Below, in pieces: positions 59,980 to 64,000 of a stretch of DNA of 64,000 nt. The stretch's first letter is position 1; each line of letters begins with the position of its first letter. The position numbers and the translations under genes were made by a program. The stretch is from Micromonospora echinospora (GTDB lineage: Bacteria; Actinomycetota; Actinomycetes; Mycobacteriales; Micromonosporaceae): contig NZ_LT607413.1 in assembly GCF_900091495.1 (NCBI RefSeq), positions 3,921,001 to 3,985,000 on the forward strand. Reading direction: 5' to 3'. A model generated the notes under the pieces. It saw nothing but the letters and a program-made list of their open reading frames with translations, made no database searches and was not told the origin of the DNA.

Positions 59980-61166
59980 CCACGACCTGCGGCGAGCACG
60001 CGGAGGCCGCCGTGCGGGGGCTGTGCCACGCGGCCGGCCTCGACCAACTCGCCGACCAGGCGGCGGCGGACGTCCGGCTCATGGGCGAGACGTGGCGACA
60101 TCGCCCGCTCGACACCCCTCCGGCGTGGTCGACGCTCACCGCGGACAGCACACCGCTCGAACTCTCCGTCGTGCTCGGCGACGAGCCGCTCGGTCTGCGT
60201 GCCTCGGTCGAAACGCACGCCGAACCCGCGAACCCGGTGTCGTACTGGGAAAGCGCGCGCCGGTTGAACGCCCGTCTGAGCGCCACCCATGGTTTCGATC
60301 TGAGCAGGCTGCGGCGGATCGAGCACCTCGTGGCACCCCGACCGGCCGACCGCCCGCCCATGGCGGCGTTCCACACCCTCGGCTGGGTTCCCGGTCGACC
60401 GCCGAGCGGAAAGATCCACTTGTGGCTGGGCGGCCCCGACCCCGCCGACACGGCCGCGCGCGTCGACGCGGCACTGTCCGCGCTCGGTTTCCCCGGCCAG
60501 TGGCAGGTGATCGCCGGCGCGATGCACGACGACGACACGGTGTCCTACCTGTGTCTCGACCTCGCGACAGGACCGTCAGCCAGGACGAAGCTGTACGTGC
60601 AGCACCGCGGCGTCCTCACCCCGGAACGTCTCGCCCGCTGGGACCGGTTGGGACCGCGCGCCGACCTCGGAGACGGGCCAACGATGGCCGCGATCGCAAG
60701 CCGCGCCTGGGCGCGATCCGCGTGGGCGCCGGGGACACCGTCGCGGACCCGGCTCGAATGGCGCTCCAACCACCGCCGCTTCTGGTCGTACGGCACCTAC
60801 GTCTCGCTCGTACCCGGCGGCGCACGTCCGATCGAGTCGGTGATGCACCAGTTCGGGCTGACCCCGCGCTGCCGGTCCGACGCGGAGGCGCAGTGGATGA
60901 TCCGCGAGGTCCTCGACGCCTACGACGTGTCGGCGCGCAGCCGCGACGCCTACGAGCGCTGCGCGCGGTTCTTCATGGGCGGCGAGGCGGACAGGGAGAT
61001 GTACGCGCACTCGTTCCTCAGCGCGCAGCGCTCCGCCCACGGACCCGCGCGGATCGCGGTGTACTTCAACCCACGGATGTACTTCCGGCGGCACGGCCTC
61101 ACCAACGGTGATCTCGCGCGGGCGGGGCAGTTCCAGACCTACGGCGGGGACGACGGTGGCCGCTGA
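59976..61166 (+). CDS. DMATS-type aromatic prenyltransferase
   Basis: A 396-aa protein of the dimethylallyl-tryptophan-synthase (ABBA barrel) family. The strand order typical of bacterial members is visible: DSTPLELSVVLGDEPL, SGKIHLWLGG, ARTKLYVQHRG, YGTYVSLVPGG and ARIAVYFNPRMY; the Lys/Tyr pairs in KIHLW, KLYV and VYFNP are where the family binds the diphosphate. Such enzymes attach an allyl group to aromatic rings, without metal. The GPP-methyltransferase homologue may provide a methylated donor and the halopyrrole the acceptor (inference). Confidence 0.75.
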   Translation: MTTTCGEHAEAAVRGLCHAAGLDQLADQAAADVRLMGETWRHRPLDTPPAWSTLTADSTPLELSVVLGDEPLGLRASVETHAEPANPVSYWESARRLNARLSATHGFDLSRLRRIEHLVAPRPADRPPMAAFHTLGWVPGRPPSGKIHLWLGGPDPADTAARVDAALSALGFPGQWQVIAGAMHDDDTVSYLCLDLATGPSARTKLYVQHRGVLTPERLARWDRLGPRADLGDGPTMAAIASRAWARSAWAPGTPSRTRLEWRSNHRRFWSYGTYVSLVPGGARPIESVMHQFGLTPRCRSDAEAQWMIREVLDAYDVSARSRDAYERCARFFMGGEADREMYAHSFLSAQRSAHGPARIAVYFNPRMYFRRHGLTNGDLARAGQFQTYGGDDGGR

Positions 61167-62019
61167 CCGTTCCGGAACATTCCGGGGCGACGGCGCGGAC
61201 TTCTACCACGTCGTGCGCGGTGCCGGCCCGCCCCTCATGCTGCTGCCCAGCGGCGGTGGTGACGCGCACTCCGCCGATCTGCTCGCCACCCGGCTCGCCG
61301 AGACCCACACCGTCCTGACCTACGACCGGCGGGGCCAGACCCGCACCGTGGTGGACGACCCGGGGCGCCCGGTGTCCCTCCAGCGGCATGCCGAGGATGC
61401 CGCCACGCTGGCCGACCACGTCTTCGGCGAGACCCCCGTCCGCGTGTTCGGGTGCAGCACCGGTGCGGTCATCGGCCTGGAACTCGCGCGGCGCCGGCCG
61501 CAGTGGGTGAGTGTCCTCGTCGCCCACGAACCCCCGCTGCGGTCGCTCGCCACCGCGTCCGAGCGCGCCAGGTACGACAGGTTGCACCGCGACGCTCGCC
61601 GGGTCCACGCGGAGTCGGGCTGGCAGGCGGCGCTCAAGATCCTGCGGGCCGGCTTCGGAGACCCCTCCCACGATCCACGCGACCACGAGGACGAGGTGGT
61701 GTGGGAGCCGCCCAGCAGTCGGACTGTCGCGAACATCAACGCCTTCCTCACCGGCGAGGCGCGCGCGACGTGGGAATACCAGGTCAGCGCCGCTGGCTGG
61801 GCGGCGCTACGCGCGGGTGCCACGACGATCGTGCCCGCCACCGGCCGGGCGACCGACACCTTCCCCAGCCGCTCCGCGGCCAGGCTCGCGGCGGTGCTCG
61901 GCGAACACCTGGCCGACCTGCCCGGTGGCCACGAGGGGTACCGGACACACCCTGCGGCGTTCGGCGCGGCGTTGCATGCTCTGTTCACCGGCGCACGGGC
62001 ACGTCGGGTGACGCACTGA
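61156..62019 (+). CDS. Alpha/beta hydrolase (cluster 2)
   Basis: Hydrolase of 287 aa. Oxyanion region LLPSGGGDAHS, nucleophile Ser in VFGCSTGAVIG and a C-terminal His in LPGGHEGY are present. GTG 61156 overlaps the prenyltransferase gene by 11 nt. It may free the pathway acid from the PCP, since no other thioesterase is seen, or act on an ester or epoxide (inference). Confidence 0.85.
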   Translation: MAADRSGTFRGDGADFYHVVRGAGPPLMLLPSGGGDAHSADLLATRLAETHTVLTYDRRGQTRTVVDDPGRPVSLQRHAEDAATLADHVFGETPVRVFGCSTGAVIGLELARRRPQWVSVLVAHEPPLRSLATASERARYDRLHRDARRVHAESGWQAALKILRAGFGDPSHDPRDHEDEVVWEPPSSRTVANINAFLTGEARATWEYQVSAAGWAALRAGATTIVPATGRATDTFPSRSAARLAAVLGEHLADLPGGHEGYRTHPAAFGAALHALFTGARARRVTH

Positions 62020-62123
62020 CGGCACCCGAGCACGAGGCAGGCGTGGGCCACCAGAGCGGCACCCGTGATGTGGGCCGATCGGACCGGACCGGGCCCGTGG
62101 GGTGACGCTCTACCGTGGACCTC

Positions 62124-62345
62124 ATGAATCTGCGGTACACCCGAAGTGAGGGTCTCCGGGCGATGGGCGGCTTCTCCCTCGGGGTGGGCCTGCTCATCTC
62201 CCTGCTGAACCTGGGCACGAACCCGCAGCCCGGCGGATTGGTCCTGGCGGGCCTGCTGGTCCTCACCGGACTGGGACTCCGTCTCGAAGCGGCCATGGTC
62301 GAACCGCGTGACCAGCGACGCCCCGATCCGCCGATCGGCTGGTAG
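62124..62345 (+). CDS. Small two-helix membrane protein
   Basis: A 73-aa protein with two hydrophobic segments (GLLISLL and LVLAGLLVLTGLGL) and a basic-acidic tail. ATG 62124 is preferred to GTG 62115, which is in frame and might be used. A strong terminator follows at once. Function unknown. Confidence 0.6.
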   Translation: MNLRYTRSEGLRAMGGFSLGVGLLISLLNLGTNPQPGGLVLAGLLVLTGLGLRLEAAMVEPRDQRRPDPPIGW

Positions 62346-62346
62346 C

Positions 62347-62387
62347 CGAAAGGTCCCCCGCGAGGAACGCTCGCGGGGGACCTTTCG
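62347..62387. terminator. Strong bidirectional terminator
   Basis: Perfect 18-bp arms (62347-62364 and 62370-62387) with a 5-nt loop. It separates the small membrane gene (plus strand) from the convergent seryl-tRNA synthetase gene and probably serves both. Confidence 0.9.
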
Positions 62388-62404
62388 ATGTCGTACTCGG
62401 CCGG

Positions 62405-63694
62405 TCAGCGACCCGGGGGGACGAGGCGGTCGGTGCCGAGGCGGTCGCGGAGCACCTCCGGCACCAGCACCGAGCCGTCGGGCTGCTGGAACTGCTCCAG
62501 GATCGCCGGGAAGAGTCGGCTGGTGGCCAGCGCCGACCCGTTCAGCGTGTGCACGAAGCGGGTCTGCTTGCCGCCCGGCTCCTTGTACCGGATGGCCGCT
62601 CGGCGGGCCTGGTAGTCACCGGCCCAGGAGACCGAGGAGACCTCCTTGTACTTGCCGGTGCTCGGCATCCACACCTCGATGTCGAGGGTCTTCCGCATGG
62701 ACGCGCTGGCGTCCCCGGCGGAGAGCAGGCTGCGCTGGTAGTGCAACCCCAACCCCTCGACCAGGCTCTCCGCGTGGGCGAGCATCTCCTCCAGCGCCGC
62801 GTCGGCCTGCTCGGGCAGGGTGAACTGGAAGATCTCCACCTTGTTGAACTGGTGGCCCCGGACGGTGCCGCGCTCGTCGGAGTGCGAACCGGCCGACTCC
62901 CGCCGGTAGCAGGGGGTGTACGCGAACGCCTTCAGCGGCAGCTTCGCCGGGTCGAGGATCTCGTCCTGGTACGCGCCGAGGATCGCCGTCTCCGACGTCG
63001 GCAGCAGGAACTGCCCACGCGGGGCGGACTCCCGGTCGAGGTGGTAGACGTCGTCGTAGAACTTGGGGAACTGCCCGGCGGCGAACCCGGCGCTGTGCAG
63101 CAGCAGGTGCGGCGGGAGGAGGAATTCGTACCCGGCGGCGACGTGCCGGTCGACGAACCAGTTGAGCAGCGCCCACTCCAGCCGGGCCCCCATACCGGTG
63201 TACATCCAGAAGCCGGAGCCGCCGAGCTTGACGCCGCGCTCGTGGTCGACCAGACCGAGGGCGCGGGACAGCTCCACGTGGTCGCGGACCTTCTCGATCG
63301 TCGGCGGCTCGCCGAAGACCTTGACCACCCGGTTGGCCTCCTTGCCGCCGGGGACCACGTCGTCGGCGGGAAGGTTCGGCAGCTCGCTCATGCTGGTGCG
63401 CAGCCGGGACTGCACCTCGTCCAGCTCGGCCTCCAGCTCGGCGAGCTGCTTACGCCCCGCCTCCGGGGCGGAGACCTCGGGCTCGGTGCCGGCGCGCTTG
63501 GCCGCCGCGTACGCCCGCGCCTCCGCCTTGCGGCGCTGCCGCTCGGCGTCGATGGCGCTGATCAGGGCGCGTCGGTCCTGGTCGAGCTGCTGGATCTCGT
63601 CAAGGGCACGCGTGACCTCGGCCGGATCGAGCCGCTTGGCCAGCGCGGACGCGACCGCCTCCCGATCCTTCCGGATCAACTCCATGTCGAGCAT
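62405..63694 (-). CDS. serS: Seryl-tRNA synthetase (atypical form)
   Basis: Class II synthetase of 429 aa: long N-terminal coiled-coil arm (about 1-110), motif 2 YTPCYRRESAGSHSDERGTVRGHQFNKVE and motif 3 near the C-terminus. It differs from the SerRS usual in actinomycetes: EVSSVSWAGDYQARR replaces the usual S-S/T-C/N-C-x-x-F-Q-A-R-R stretch, and FWMYTGMGARLEWALLNWF precedes the core. It may be a second, divergent copy, perhaps linked to resistance or to aminoacyl-tRNA use, or simply this lineage's main enzyme. Confidence 0.88.
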   Translation of the reverse strand: MLDMELIRKDREAVASALAKRLDPAEVTRALDEIQQLDQDRRALISAIDAERQRRKAEARAYAAAKRAGTEPEVSAPEAGRKQLAELEAELDEVQSRLRTSMSELPNLPADDVVPGGKEANRVVKVFGEPPTIEKVRDHVELSRALGLVDHERGVKLGGSGFWMYTGMGARLEWALLNWFVDRHVAAGYEFLLPPHLLLHSAGFAAGQFPKFYDDVYHLDRESAPRGQFLLPTSETAILGAYQDEILDPAKLPLKAFAYTPCYRRESAGSHSDERGTVRGHQFNKVEIFQFTLPEQADAALEEMLAHAESLVEGLGLHYQRSLLSAGDASASMRKTLDIEVWMPSTGKYKEVSSVSWAGDYQARRAAIRYKEPGGKQTRFVHTLNGSALATSRLFPAILEQFQQPDGSVLVPEVLRDRLGTDRLVPPGR

Positions 63695-63898
63695 GCTGCT
63701 CCGTACGCTCCGTCCGGGCCGTCGGGTGGGACCACCAGATGCTACCGTCGCGCCCCCGCCGGCCGGGCGCGCCCTCGCCACGCCCGGCCGACGGCCCGTC
63801 GCCCCCGCTGCGGCCGACGGCCCGCCGCCCCCGTCCGGCGACACCGGGGCATCACGCCGGCAGGAAGCCCCGATATCGCCGAAACCGCAGGGGGACGG

Positions 63899-64000
63899 TC
63901 AGAGCCGGATCGGCATCAGCAGGGAGTAGGTCAGCTCGTCGTCCGGGCGGCGCACGACCAGCGGGGTGATCGGGCCGTCCAGCTCCAGCACGAGCTGCCC
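63899..64000 (-). CDS. dnaN: Beta sliding clamp-like protein, C-terminal end (partial)
   Basis: The last 33 codons of a gene that continues beyond the window, ending in LTYSLLMPIRL before TGA. The terminal Y-x-L-L-M-P-[IV]-R-L is diagnostic for the DNA polymerase III beta clamp. Preceding residues (LVLELDGPITPLVVR) fit the last strand pair. Whether it is the main dnaN or a paralogue cannot be seen. Confidence 0.85.
   Translation of the reverse strand, partial: GQLVLELDGPITPLVVRRPDDELTYSLLMPIRL

Overview
The window looks like chromosomal DNA of a Micromonospora-type actinomycete. It has very high GC with strong G/C in third codon positions, frequent GTG starts, many 4-nt stop/start overlaps, and AfsR/SARP, LuxR-type and XRE-type regulators. 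No rRNA, tRNA, CRISPR array or intact insertion sequence was found.

Layout, left to right. 0.4-9.5 kb: a two-component system beside a MacB/FtsX-type ABC exporter, then an accessory stretch with HTH regulators. One XRE-type regulator carries a frameshift, a relic of an mmpL 3' end lies at 8.07 kb, and a convergent DUF488/unknown gene pair follows. 10.0-23.5 kb (cluster 1): an MMPL exporter diverges from an eleven-gene run encoding an ACP, an acyl-CoA dehydrogenase with a degenerate partner, two methyltransferases, a START-like protein, a type III polyketide synthase, two class III PLP aminotransferase-like enzymes, a FAAL-like ligase and an FMN reductase. The divergent promoter region holds direct repeats of a GAGTGA core with an exact 11-bp period, as expected for SARP operators. 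23.6-41.3 kb: copper genes (copC, a CopD-CtaG fusion, a CopA ATPase with a small Met-containing membrane protein) lie on both sides of an isonitrile-synthase (PvcA/DIT1 family) operon with a P450 and a HAD phosphatase. The same stretch holds a sulfotransferase, an MFS exporter, a metallophore-type ABC importer and a second P450 with its ferredoxin.

41.4-53.2 kb is mostly metabolic: a flavin-dependent LLM oxidoreductase, an alditol-oxidase-like protein, an AfsR-like regulator with a palindromic element inside its reading frame, a small secreted protein, a site-2 protease, a proteasome-like hydrolase and a secreted alpha-amylase.

53.5-62.0 kb (cluster 2): the proline-to-pyrrole set (adenylation enzyme, free-standing PCP, acyl-CoA dehydrogenase-type oxidase) with an FAD-dependent halogenase and a geranyl-diphosphate C-methyltransferase homologue. 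A P450, a DMATS-type aromatic prenyltransferase and an alpha/beta hydrolase diverge from it. The gene set predicts a halogenated pyrrole carrying a C-methylated prenyl group. The window ends with an atypical seryl-tRNA synthetase and the last 33 codons of a beta-clamp (dnaN-like) gene.

The three strongest leads are cluster 2 (chloropyrrole plus methylated prenyl donor plus prenyltransferase), the isonitrile operon within copper genes (possible chalkophore or hazimycin/xanthocillin-like compound), and cluster 1 (type III PKS fed by a FAAL/ACP system with paired aminotransferases). Products are inferred from gene families only. No database comparison was possible.
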